From Anaerolineae bacterium (lineage in GTDB: Bacteria > Chloroflexota > Anaerolineae > J036 > Brachytrichaceae), in assembly GCA_947476335.1 (NCBI GenBank), contig CANJQH010000021.1, forward strand, positions 1 to 44,078: DNA of 44,078 nucleotides, in the 5' to 3' direction. Of the stretch, positions 6,613 through 14,786 are shown in pieces (within the stretch, counting starts at the first letter, position 1; each line of letters begins with the position of its first letter). The position numbers were made by a program, and so were the translations under genes. The notes under the pieces are model-generated. The model made no database searches, was not told the DNA's origin, and saw nothing but the letters and a program-made list of their open reading frames with translations.

Positions 6613-8136
6613 CTACGTAGATATATCTATGTGCAGAAATGGTTGAAGCAACGCGCGCCACTGTGAAGTTTGTTCATCCACGATGTGCTGCTGTGCATCG
6701 GCAAAAAACACAATTCCCTTTAACGTCGATTTGTGCAGCGTGCGATCAGCAGCGACGAACTCCAGCGCACGCGTCGCAGACATATGCGCATCATTGGCTT
6801 CACCAAACGTACGCTGTGCCTCGACACATGCATTGAGGATCGCACGCGCCTGGTCGGGCGAGAGAACTTCCTGCAGCGCATCGACGAAGTATCGCAGCCT
6901 CTTCACCACGATGCGCACCGCATGTAAATCAGTGGGCGACGGCACATCGGGCAGAACATCATAGGCTTTCACGGCGCGAAGATGCTCGCACAAAAGCACG
7001 TGCATGGAATGACGCACAAGTGACGGCTCACCGACTTTTAGCGACCGCCGTTTGCAGAAGTCATCATCTGCAACACATTCGGCCAGCAACCGACACCAGC
7101 GCACATGCCCATCGGTTTGGAGATAGTCGCTGAGCCGATTGCGCGCCGCACGGCGCTGAGCCTTCCATTCGTCTATCAGCGCATCCGGCGCATCCGGCGC
7201 ATCCAGCGCATCCGGCGGGCGCGCGCTGTCCGGTGTGGAATCAGAGGCAACGGCGCGGGTGAAATCCTTGGCACGCGCCAGCAGCATATCCATCTCGCGC
7301 GCATCACTCAGCACCGATGCAAGCGAGCGGGCACCCTTCGCCAGCAGATACGCCGGTCTCCGTTTGAATTGATCGGCAAAGATGCGCAAGTCCTGCCGAA
7401 TGCGGCGGACGGCGATGCGCATCGTTTTCACGCGCGGCGCCGGCCATGCACCAACGTCGAATGACGCCCATTCGTCCATCTGCGGATCGGGCATGATCTG
7501 GTCGGCGTGGTACTGCAGGATGCGGCGAGCGGCGTGAGTGAGCGGCATATCGGCGGCGATGCCGGCGGCGGTGAGGCGGCCGTGTGCGCGCAGCGGCCCG
7601 ACGAGATCACGCCACAGATCAGCCTTGCGTGCCGCAGCCGCGGCATCCTCGTGACTGTGGGGACCCGACGTGCGAATCAGCAGCGCGCCGTCTGTGGTGA
7701 TGCATATTTCGTCGATCGCCGTCGTCTGCGACTGTGATCGATCGAGCCCATCGGCGACGCGCATGATCGCAGCAACATGCAGTGTGTCTTCGCGCTCGGA
7801 TGCAGAGAGTGCGACAAACAACGGCTCGCGCACAGCATTAACGCTGCGGCGATGGAACAGCACGATGCAGGCCAGCATGGCGCGTTCGGCCGGTTCAAAG
7901 CCTTCCAGTGGCGCGTCAATGATGATGTCGCGCCCGGCGATGTGATGGTTCTCCACATCCTGCACAAGGCCGACATTGTGCAACAGTGCACCCGCTTCAA
8001 GTAATTCACGTGCGCGCACAGAGCGCTTGTGCAGCACCTGTGTGGCATCAAAGATCGCAAGCGCGTGTTGGGCAACATCGCGCGCATGCGCCATATCAAC
8101 GCCATATTTTGTACACAGCGACACAATTTTTTCCAT
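6613..8136 (-). CDS. HD (Ppx/GppA C-terminal-like) plus CHAD domain protein
   Basis: A 507-residue cytoplasmic protein with two parts. Residues 1 to about 190 resemble the HD domain that follows the exopolyphosphatase core in Ppx/GppA enzymes: ALLHNVGLVQ, then HHIAGRDIII and IMRVADGLDRSQ. Residues from about 200 form a CHAD domain, with MRIAVRRIRQDLRIFADQF and, near the end, HAVRIVVKRLRYFVDAL: repeated helices rich in Arg, Lys and His that bind polyphosphate. The Ppx catalytic domain itself is absent. The HD pair is changed to His-Asn (LLHNVG), so phosphohydrolase activity may be reduced. A linker of DAP/DAL triplets is encoded by a 9-bp tandem repeat (7181-7216). A polyphosphate-granule role is the likely function, from family knowledge. 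Confidence 0.85.
   Translation of the reverse strand: MEKIVSLCTKYGVDMAHARDVAQHALAIFDATQVLHKRSVRARELLEAGALLHNVGLVQDVENHHIAGRDIIIDAPLEGFEPAERAMLACIVLFHRRSVNAVREPLFVALSASEREDTLHVAAIMRVADGLDRSQSQTTAIDEICITTDGALLIRTSGPHSHEDAAAAARKADLWRDLVGPLRAHGRLTAAGIAADMPLTHAARRILQYHADQIMPDPQMDEWASFDVGAWPAPRVKTMRIAVRRIRQDLRIFADQFKRRPAYLLAKGARSLASVLSDAREMDMLLARAKDFTRAVASDSTPDSARPPDALDAPDAPDALIDEWKAQRRAARNRLSDYLQTDGHVRWCRLLAECVADDDFCKRRSLKVGEPSLVRHSMHVLLCEHLRAVKAYDVLPDVPSPTDLHAVRIVVKRLRYFVDALQEVLSPDQARAILNACVEAQRTFGEANDAHMSATRALEFVAADRTLHKSTLKGIVFFADAQQHIVDEQTSQWRALLQPFLHIDIST
7181..7216. repeat. Four 9-bp tandem repeats in the HD-CHAD linker
   Basis: GCATCCGGC is repeated four times (third unit GCATCCAGC). It encodes a short Asp-Ala-Pro/Leu linker inside the CHAD domain region. 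Confidence 0.85.
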
Positions 8137-8209
8137 TTGGGGTGCTTTTGATTATCACTGATTACAAAAGGCTCCCAAGCATTTCTGCACAAAACACGCA
8201 CTTGCACTC

Positions 8210-8345
8210 TCTTGCTCTTTTTTAAAAAAAGTTGTCTCTATCAAAACACTGACAAACAAAACACTGACAAGCAGATACGTGAGCCGCACACTTTTTTTGA
8301 AGCTTTTGGGTAAAGTTTGCTGCGCAGTTTTTTTAATGAATGTGT
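8210..8345. other. AT-rich segment next to the DnaA-box cluster (possible unwinding element)
   Basis: This stretch between the HD-CHAD start and the DnaA boxes is clearly more AT-rich than its surroundings. It contains CTTTTTTTAAAAAAAG, two copies of CAAAACACTGACAA, and runs of seven T. It holds no convincing gene. In bacterial origins an AT-rich unwinding element typically flanks the DnaA-box array; that role is inferred. Confidence 0.5.
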
Positions 8346-8399
8346 GTGGAATGCGCGCGGAAAACTTTTCCACAATGAACTGGTACAGACGTTGCAGTA

Positions 8400-8700
8400 G
8401 TACTGTGGATAGTGTGGATAACTCTTGATACCCCCCACATATGGGTACGACGAGCCTCTAAGACTCTGTATATGGGTACTTTTCGTCGCGTAAAAAAAAC
8501 TATCCTGTGCATAACTTGTGGATGCAAAAGGGGATGAGTTGTCCACACCCTGTGGACAACCAGCACATATGGGTGTGGATACGTGGATAACTCGACAGTA
8601 TCCACACCCTGTGGATAACCCCCTGTGGAAGGCTGTGGAAAAGTGGATAACTGGAGCACGGCCGGGGGCTGTTGATATGCTGTGGATAACCTGTGGATGT
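8400..8700. other. DnaA-box cluster, candidate chromosomal origin (oriC)
   Basis: Three perfect DnaA boxes in the TGTGGATAA orientation lie at 8413-8421, 8610-8618 and 8681-8689. Close variants lie at 8404-8412, 8506-8514 (TGTGCATAA), 8517-8525, 8574-8582, 8582-8590, 8598-8606 (GTATCCACA, opposite orientation), 8642-8650 and 8692-8700. A palindrome of two facing boxes, TTGTCCACA and TGTGGACAA, spans 8538-8560. A second motif, ATATGGGT, occurs at 8439, 8470 and 8567. A dozen boxes in 300 gene-free bases beside an AT-rich segment is the architecture of oriC. dnaA, dnaN, parA and gyr are not in the window, so a DnaA-titration site is the alternative. Confidence 0.72.
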
Positions 8701-8774
8701 GGGGAGCAGCCGCGATTTTGGGTGACGCACATTTGATGATGTGGCGGGGGCATCGTCAAGTGATAATCGTGCGC

Positions 8775-10607
8775 ATGGCTTCTTCTGCATCCGTCGGCGC
8801 GCTGCCGCGCTGGGACCTTTCCAACGTTTATCCGTCGCTCGAATCTGCTGAGCTCAAGGCCGCAACAAAACAGTGTGAACGACAAACGCGCGCACTGGAG
8901 AAATACCTTGATGAAGTTGGCATCGCCCGTACCGCCAAAAAGCCGAAAACTTCGGCTATGGCGGCTGCACTGGCCGGCTATCTTGATCGCTTCAACGCGC
9001 TCATGCGCCTGTACTCGACGGTCAATACGTATGTCTATACGTTTGTTTCAACCGACTCATTGAATCAGCTCGCGCGCAAAACCATGAGCAGCCTCGAGCC
9101 GATCGGTGTGCGCATTGCGCAGATCGAGACGCGGTTTCGCGCCTGGCTGGGTGCGTATGCGGATCGCCTGCCGGCTGCGATTCAGCGCGGTGACGCGGTT
9201 GTGCAGGCGCACGCGTTTTATCTGAACGAGGCCGTTGAGCAGAGTCGCTTTCAGATGAGTGAAGCGGAAGAAAATCTGGCGGCTGAGCTTGATCTGAGCG
9301 GTGCCAACGCATGGAGCAAACTGCAGGGCAATCTCGTATCGCAGCTCACTGTGCAGTTCGATCGCAACGGCGACGGCGAAAAAGTTGAAGCGCTGTCGAT
9401 GCCGGCGCTGATCAATGTAATGCAGCACGATCCGGATGCGGCAGTGCGCCGCCGCGCTTTCGAGGCTGAGCACGCGGCGTGGAAGTCGGCCGAGGAGCCG
9501 CTCAGCGCTGCCATGAATGGTGTGAAGGGTGCGGCCTCTGTGCTGAATCGCCACCGCGGCCGCAAGGACGATCTGCATCCGGCACTTGATGCGGCGCGCA
9601 TTGACCGCAAGACGCTCGATGCCATGCTTGGTGCGATGCAGGATGCGTTCCCTCATTTCCGTCGTTATCTGCGCGCGAAGGCGAAGCGCCTGGGCCACGA
9701 GGGTGGTCTGCCGTGGTGGGATTTATTCGCGCCCGTCGGCCATGACGAGCGCATCTATTCGTGGGCGGATGGGCGCGCGCTGATCGAGAAGACCTTCGGC
9801 GCCTTCAGCCCGCGGCTGCTCGAAATGACGCGCTCGGCGTACGATCGCAATTGGATCGACGCGGAACAGCGCTCCGGCAAGCGCGCGGGTGCGTTCTGTA
9901 CCGAAGTTCTCGCAGTCGATGAATCGCGCATCCTGTGCAACTACGATGGCTCGCTCGATCAGGTCAGCACGGTTGCGCACGAACTCGGTCACGCATTTCA
10001 CAATCAATGCCTCGTCGGCAAGCCGTACTTGCAGACGATCACGCCGATGACGCTGGCGGAGACGGCGTCGATCTTCTGCGAATCGCTCATCATCGACGCG
10101 GCGCTCGAAGAGGCCGGCAGCCCAGCTGCTGAGCTGGCGATTCTCGAGACAGATCTGATTGGCAAGACGCAGGTCGTGGTCGACATCACGTCGCGTTATC
10201 TGTTCGAGACGGAGGTGTTTCAGCGTCGCGCCTCGGCAGAACTTTCCGCTGAGGATCTTTCGGAGGCGATGCTGCGTTGCCAGCGCGCAACGTACGGCGA
10301 CGGGCTCGACGAGCGCTACATGCACAAGTACATGTGGACATGGAAGCCGCATTACTACTTCGCCGGCTTGTCCTTCTACAACTTCCCGTACGCTTTCGGC
10401 CTGCTTTTCGGTACCGGTCTTTATGCGATGTACCGTGAGCGCGGGCAGCGTTTCGTTACGGAGTACGAAGATCTGCTGGCGAGCACCGGCACCGCTGATG
10501 CAGCGACGCTGGCGAAGCGCTTCAAGATCGACCTGCGCAAAAAATCGTTCTGGAAAGCCAGCCTCGACGTGATCGCCGAGCGCATCGATCGGTATTGCGA
10601 GCTGTAG
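8775..10607 (+). CDS. M3-family oligoendopeptidase (PepF-like)
   Basis: A 610-residue cytoplasmic zinc peptidase of the thimet/oligoendopeptidase F family, cleaving short peptides. The zinc motif HELGH is at about residues 402-406 (TVAHELGHAFH), followed by the third ligand region ITPMTLAETASIFCE. N-terminal helices are typical (PRWDLSNVYPSLES), and the C-terminal YFAGLSFYNFPYAFGLLFG is the conserved substrate-cleft region. ATG 8775 is chosen because RWDLSNVYPS normally starts within 15 residues; an upstream TTG at 8682 would run into the DnaA-box cluster. It is the first gene to the right of the candidate origin and points away from it. Confidence 0.93.
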   Translation: MASSASVGALPRWDLSNVYPSLESAELKAATKQCERQTRALEKYLDEVGIARTAKKPKTSAMAAALAGYLDRFNALMRLYSTVNTYVYTFVSTDSLNQLARKTMSSLEPIGVRIAQIETRFRAWLGAYADRLPAAIQRGDAVVQAHAFYLNEAVEQSRFQMSEAEENLAAELDLSGANAWSKLQGNLVSQLTVQFDRNGDGEKVEALSMPALINVMQHDPDAAVRRRAFEAEHAAWKSAEEPLSAAMNGVKGAASVLNRHRGRKDDLHPALDAARIDRKTLDAMLGAMQDAFPHFRRYLRAKAKRLGHEGGLPWWDLFAPVGHDERIYSWADGRALIEKTFGAFSPRLLEMTRSAYDRNWIDAEQRSGKRAGAFCTEVLAVDESRILCNYDGSLDQVSTVAHELGHAFHNQCLVGKPYLQTITPMTLAETASIFCESLIIDAALEEAGSPAAELAILETDLIGKTQVVVDITSRYLFETEVFQRRASAELSAEDLSEAMLRCQRATYGDGLDERYMHKYMWTWKPHYYFAGLSFYNFPYAFGLLFGTGLYAMYRERGQRFVTEYEDLLASTGTADAATLAKRFKIDLRKKSFWKASLDVIAERIDRYCEL

Positions 10608-10610
10608 TTT

Positions 10611-10697
10611 TCAAAGTGGAGAGTCAGAGTGGAGAGTGTGCCTTTGCTGCGACTCTCCACTCTGACTCTCCACTCTGACTCTCTACTTCTCTACTCT
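10611..10697. terminator. Word-repeat hairpin between convergent peptidase and TlpA genes
   Basis: GGAGAGTCAGAGTGGAGAGT (about 10619-10638) faces ACTCTCCACTCTGACTCTCC and further copies of the same words (10652-10690). The arms can pair over about 20 bases around a loop near CCTTTGCTGCG. It occupies the whole gap between two converging genes, so a bidirectional terminator is likely. Confidence 0.6.
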
Positions 10698-11278
10698 TTA
10701 CTCATTGCCGCGATCTGTGCCACGACCGCTTCGCGCTTCACAGCGCCGTTGACGATTGTGCGCACGATGCCATCGCGGTCTACGTAGATTGTGGTGGGCA
10801 TGCCGCGGACGCCGTATGCGTCGCCGACTTTGCCGTCGGGGTCTTCGACGACGAGATAGGGAATTTTGTTGTCGTCGGCAAATTTGCGCAGGTTTGCATT
10901 TTCGTCCTGCAGGCCGATGCCGATGAAGACCACATTTGGATCGGCGATTTCCTTGTAGGCGGCGGCGAGGTCGGGCGTTTCTTCGATGCAGGGCGGGCAC
11001 CATGAGGCCCAGAAGTTGATCAGCAGCGTTTTGCCGCGCAGGTCGGCGAGGGCGACGTTGTTTTTTCCGTCGAGAGTTTTTAGTGTGAAGGTGGGTGCGG
11101 GCTTTCCTTCGCGCAGCAGCGACGACATCGACATATTGATGGGCACACTGGCGAGTGTGGTGTCCTGCTTTGTGTAGCTGAGGATGAGGGCGGCGGCGCC
11201 AACGCCGAACAGCGCGGCGCCGATGAAGAGGAGAATCAGCGCGGCCGGGTTGCGGCGCGGCGCGGGGGATTCGGACAT
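10691..11278 (-). CDS. TlpA/ResA-like membrane-anchored thioredoxin
   Basis: About 195 residues. The N-terminus has one membrane segment (AALILLFIGAALFGVGAAALILSY), followed by an extracytoplasmic redoxin domain. FWASWCPPCIEE holds the redox CXXC, GMPTTIYVDRDG has the cis-proline, and GKPAPTFTLKTLDGKN is the usual redoxin entry. TlpA/ResA proteins reduce disulfides outside the membrane, for example in cytochrome c maturation; no cytochrome genes are nearby, so the target is unknown. ATG 11278 is preferred over GTG 11293 because AGGTGA lies upstream of it. It may be the last gene of the long minus-strand series, 81 bases after the ALDH gene. Confidence 0.9.
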   Translation of the reverse strand: MSESPAPRRNPAALILLFIGAALFGVGAAALILSYTKQDTTLASVPINMSMSSLLREGKPAPTFTLKTLDGKNNVALADLRGKTLLINFWASWCPPCIEETPDLAAAYKEIADPNVVFIGIGLQDENANLRKFADDNKIPYLVVEDPDGKVGDAYGVRGMPTTIYVDRDGIVRTIVNGAVKREAVVAQIAAMSKE

Positions 11279-11359
11279 GCGCTGTATTCTCACCTACGCG
11301 GATGTGCGGGCGCTTTTGGGCTTTTGGGCGCAGTCGCCGTCCATCTGTTGCGCGCGCTG

Positions 11360-13054
11360 TTATGCGCGCAACGCTGCTGCGAGCAGACGCGGCATGTGTC
11401 GCCAGCTCGGATCGAGCGAGAAGCGCGTGACGCGTTGGGCGACTTCGAGCGCGTTGCGATGTGTGATGAACCAGAGCGGCTTGGGCATCAGGCTGAAAGC
11501 GCCGTGCCGCCAGGCGCGCGGCATTTCGCGGAACGACGCGCGCATAACCGTCTTCTGTGCGTCGCGGATGAGATAGGCGTTGTGCACCATGCCGATGCCG
11601 CTGCCGATGTCGTGGATGGTGTGGCCGGGGTGTGCGCCCCAGGCTGCGCCTGGAAGTAGGAAACCGCCGGCGCCCCAGATGTTCACGCCGATGCTGCCGT
11701 AGCGCAGTTCGTCGATGGCCGCATCGAGTGCGGTGGCGTGCGTGCGTGCCGTGCGCGGGTCGATCAGCAGCGTGGCGCTCAGCGTGCCGCTGAGTTTCTC
11801 GTTGGCGAAGCGGACGGCGTTGCGCAGGTACGTCGGCACGTCGGGCGCGGGCAGCGCGGTCTGGGCCAGCACTGGGCAGAAGGCTTCTTCAACGAAGGCG
11901 TGCTGCGGCGCGTTCGGGTCCAGGTTGGTAATGAGCGCGCGCAGCGGATCGTGGTCGAAGCGCTCGGCGTGTGGGTGCGCCTGCAGGGCGGCGTGACCGC
12001 GTTCGGCGCTGCCGGGATAGTAGGGTGCGCGGGCGGGCAGTTCGCGCAGCAGCCGGCGAATTTCGTTCAGCAGCGGCTCGTTGCCGGACCAGCCCTGTGG
12101 CAATACCAGCACCTGTGATGAGCAGCAGTTGTATCCGTTGTGCACCACGCGCTGCGAGACGATGTTCTCGGCCTGGAAGTGAAAATCTGCGGCCGTCCAG
12201 TCCCCTGGGTTTCCTGGCACGACGATGACCGGGCTGACGCCGCCGAGTTCGCTGGTGATGCGCTTGTTCAGCAGTGCCTCGCCGCGCGCCTTGCGTTGTG
12301 CGCCGTCGGCGCCGCTTCCGAAGACGATGGCATCGTGCGTGCGTGCGCTGCCGGTGATGTGAATTTCGTCGATCGCTGGGTGCTGCACGGCGGCGGCCCC
12401 AACTGCGGCGTCGCCGTATACGAGGCGCAGGAAACCGGCGTCGATGTAGGGCGCCAGAATTTGCTCGATCAGAGGCCCGGCGTAATCGTTGACCGGATTC
12501 ATCTTCAGCAGCACAACTTGGTTCTCGGCGTACAGCTTGTGCAGCGTATCGAGAATTGGGATTGAAACGACGTTGCCGGCGCCGAGCACCAGCGCGATTG
12601 CGCCGGGGCTGTTCTCGTGCGGCTGTATATGGGTGATGTGTGGGGCGCCGGGCGGCGTGAGCACTTCGACGATGAGGCCGTGCACGAGCAGATTTTCGAA
12701 TGCGTTCGTTGGGAAGACCTGCGTGGCGAGTCGCCCGTCGGCGCGCCGTCGCGTGCGCAGGCGTGGCGTTTCATCGCGGGCGAGCGTTTCGAGTGTGGAG
12801 AGCAGCGTGGTCATGCCGTATGCGGCCGCCCATGGGCCGAGCATCCATTCCTCGCCGGCCGCGTTTGCGTGTGGATCGTGGCCTTTGCGTATGGCGGACA
12901 AATCGGCCAGCGCTTGTGCATGTCGTCCGAGTGCGGCGCGAGCAGTGCGCAGTAATTTGATTTTTGCAGGCAGCGGCATGCACGCCCATGTGGCTTTGTT
13001 TTCCTGCAGCGCTGTGAGAGCTGTGTGGAGTGTGGAGTTGTTTTTTGTTTCCAT
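11360..13054 (-). CDS. Aldehyde dehydrogenase superfamily protein
   Basis: A 564-residue NAD(P)-dependent dehydrogenase. The sequence shows ALDH landmarks: GAGNVVSIPILDTL (Asn161 region), Lys184 in LLKMNPVND, Glu269 in TSELGGVSPVIV, and a double cysteine at 310-311 in HNGYNCCSSQ, which is the catalytic thiol region. The N-terminal part (first 130 residues) differs from classical ALDHs, and the closing region is long, so the substrate cannot be inferred. Its gene follows the DUF2085 gene after 15 bases, with which it is probably co-transcribed. Confidence 0.85.
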   Translation of the reverse strand: METKNNSTLHTALTALQENKATWACMPLPAKIKLLRTARAALGRHAQALADLSAIRKGHDPHANAAGEEWMLGPWAAAYGMTTLLSTLETLARDETPRLRTRRRADGRLATQVFPTNAFENLLVHGLIVEVLTPPGAPHITHIQPHENSPGAIALVLGAGNVVSIPILDTLHKLYAENQVVLLKMNPVNDYAGPLIEQILAPYIDAGFLRLVYGDAAVGAAAVQHPAIDEIHITGSARTHDAIVFGSGADGAQRKARGEALLNKRITSELGGVSPVIVVPGNPGDWTAADFHFQAENIVSQRVVHNGYNCCSSQVLVLPQGWSGNEPLLNEIRRLLRELPARAPYYPGSAERGHAALQAHPHAERFDHDPLRALITNLDPNAPQHAFVEEAFCPVLAQTALPAPDVPTYLRNAVRFANEKLSGTLSATLLIDPRTARTHATALDAAIDELRYGSIGVNIWGAGGFLLPGAAWGAHPGHTIHDIGSGIGMVHNAYLIRDAQKTVMRASFREMPRAWRHGAFSLMPKPLWFITHRNALEVAQRVTRFSLDPSWRHMPRLLAAALRA

Positions 13055-13069
13055 GCCCGGATTTTTTTT

Positions 13070-13711
13070 TCACGTCTCGCGCGGCGGGGGCAATGTGGAC
13101 GCGATGAGCGGAAAGACCAGCCAGGCGGCGGAGAAGCCGAAGAGCGAGCCGGTCAGCACGCGCAGTTGCCAAACGCTTTCGCGCAGGGGGATCCACTGGA
13201 AGGGTGGGAAGAGGCTGAAGGGCGGCTGGCTGAACAATTGTGAGAAGCCATCGAGGGCGATGGGCAGCACGCCGACGGTGACGAAGAGCCACCACGGCAT
13301 CGGGCGCATGCGCCTGCGCAGCACGGCGAACAGCATGCCGCCGAGGGCCATGGCTGGGTAGATGGCCATGTCGCGTTGGCAGAGCGCGATTTTGTAGCCC
13401 ATCTGTGGGTTGCCTTGGAAGTCGCGGGCGGCGAAAAGTCCGCGGGGGGTGCGGGTATCAAGGCCGGTTTTTTGTTCGAATTCGTCGCGTGAGTAGACGG
13501 TTTTTTCGCCGAACAGGTAAAACGAGCGGAAGCCGTAGGTGTGGCAGAGCGCTTTGTAAGGCTGGTAGATCAGCTGTGCGCTGCGTTCCCAGCCGGCCGA
13601 TTTGAGCACGGCGGCGCCGATGGGCAGAGCGGCGTAGGCGATCAGAAAGGTACAGGAGAGGGCGAGCCAGTGGTCCTGGACGAATGTGGCGAATCGATCA
13701 AGTGCACGCAT
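13070..13711 (-). CDS. DUF2085-domain membrane protein
   Basis: A 213-residue integral membrane protein with about four hydrophobic segments (LALSCTFLIAYAALPIGAAVL; AIYPAMALGGMLFAVL; PWWLFVTVGVLPIALDGFSQLF; VLTGSLFGFSAAWLVFPLIAS). The DUF2085 signature is visible: CHTYGFRSFYLFG, then GYKIALCQRDMAIY, pairs of conserved Cys, His and Arg near the membrane surface. The function of this family is unknown. It lies 6 bases after the epimerase stop and 15 before the ALDH start, suggesting one transcript. Confidence 0.85.
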   Translation of the reverse strand: MRALDRFATFVQDHWLALSCTFLIAYAALPIGAAVLKSAGWERSAQLIYQPYKALCHTYGFRSFYLFGEKTVYSRDEFEQKTGLDTRTPRGLFAARDFQGNPQMGYKIALCQRDMAIYPAMALGGMLFAVLRRRMRPMPWWLFVTVGVLPIALDGFSQLFSQPPFSLFPPFQWIPLRESVWQLRVLTGSLFGFSAAWLVFPLIASTLPPPRET

Positions 13712-13717
13712 GATGGG

Positions 13718-14752
13718 TCAGCCCTCGAAGAGTGTGCGGTTTTCGGACACCCATGCCCACAGCTGGCGAATGCCTGTGGGGAGCGAGACGGTGGGTTTCC
13801 AGCCGAGGCGTGCGGCAAGCTTGGCGTTGTTGGAGACGAAGCACGGTTGATCACCGGGGCGCCAGTCGCCGTGGGTGACGGGAAGGGGGTGGCCGGCGAG
13901 TTCCTCGAGCAGTGGCGCGGTCTCAGTCCAGATGGCGATGGTGTTGTCGATGCCGCCGCCGATGTTGAATACTTCGCCAGCCGCACGGTCGAGGTTGTGC
14001 CATGCGGCATCGTATGCGGCGACGAGGTCAGTGACGTGCAGCATGTCGCGCACCTGTTTGCCATTGCCGTAGATTTTGATCGGCCGGCCGAGCACGGCGG
14101 CGATGATGAAATGTGCGAGCCAGCCCTGGTCTTCGACGCCGAATTGGCGCAGGCCGTAGATGGTGCTCTGGCGGAAGACGACGGTGCGCAGGCCGTAAAT
14201 GCGGGCGTAGTCGTGCACATATTGGTCGCCGGCGCCCTTCGAGCAGCCGTAGGGTGAATGAAAATCGAGCGGGCGGCTTTCATCGATGCCAGCGGGGAAA
14301 TCGCGAAAGTGGTAGCGCTGTGCTTCCTCGACGAGTGCGACGTCTTCCATGCTTCCGTAGACCTTGTTGGTCGACGCATAAAACAGGGCTGGGGGGGTGC
14401 TAAGGCTGCGGACAGCTTCGAGCACATGGAAGGTGCCGAGCGCGTTGATTTCGAAGTCCTCGCGCGGGTTGCGCAGCGAGGTGGTGACTGCCGTTTGTGC
14501 GGCGAGATGCAGCACGAGGTCGGGCTGCGCATGTTCGATGGCGGTTCGGACGGCATCGGCATCGCGCACATCGCCGGTGATGCAGCGCAGATTTTCTGCG
14601 CCTGGGCGGCTGCGCAGCCAGTCTAGGTTGTACTGCGTGCGCGGTCGGGAGAGGTTGTCGTAGATCGTGACGGCGGCGCCGCGGCTGAGGTAGTAAGCGG
14701 CGGCGTTGCTGCCGATGAAGCCTGCGCCGCCGGTGATCACGAGGCTGTTCAT
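13718..14752 (-). CDS. CDP-paratose 2-epimerase-like NAD-dependent epimerase (SDR)
   Basis: A 344-residue extended short-chain dehydrogenase. The Rossmann motif GGAGFIGS is at residues 8-15, DNLSRP is the NAD ribose region, and the catalytic groups are Thr128 (ASTNKVYG), Tyr168 and Lys172 in SPYGCSKG. The blocks DESRPLDFHSPYGCSKG, VVFRQSTIYG and RQFGVEDQGWLAHF are characteristic of CDP-paratose/CDP-tyvelose 2-epimerase (RfbE/TyvE type), which inverts C2 of a nucleotide sugar for surface glycan synthesis. No other CDP-sugar genes are in the window, so a related nucleotide-sugar substrate is possible. The gap of 34 bases to the upstream sensor gene suggests co-transcription. Confidence 0.88.
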   Translation of the reverse strand: MNSLVITGGAGFIGSNAAAYYLSRGAAVTIYDNLSRPRTQYNLDWLRSRPGAENLRCITGDVRDADAVRTAIEHAQPDLVLHLAAQTAVTTSLRNPREDFEINALGTFHVLEAVRSLSTPPALFYASTNKVYGSMEDVALVEEAQRYHFRDFPAGIDESRPLDFHSPYGCSKGAGDQYVHDYARIYGLRTVVFRQSTIYGLRQFGVEDQGWLAHFIIAAVLGRPIKIYGNGKQVRDMLHVTDLVAAYDAAWHNLDRAAGEVFNIGGGIDNTIAIWTETAPLLEELAGHPLPVTHGDWRPGDQPCFVSNNAKLAARLGWKPTVSLPTGIRQLWAWVSENRTLFEG

Positions 14753-14786
14753 GAGAGGGGCATTATCCGCGGAAAGCGCGCAGTTT

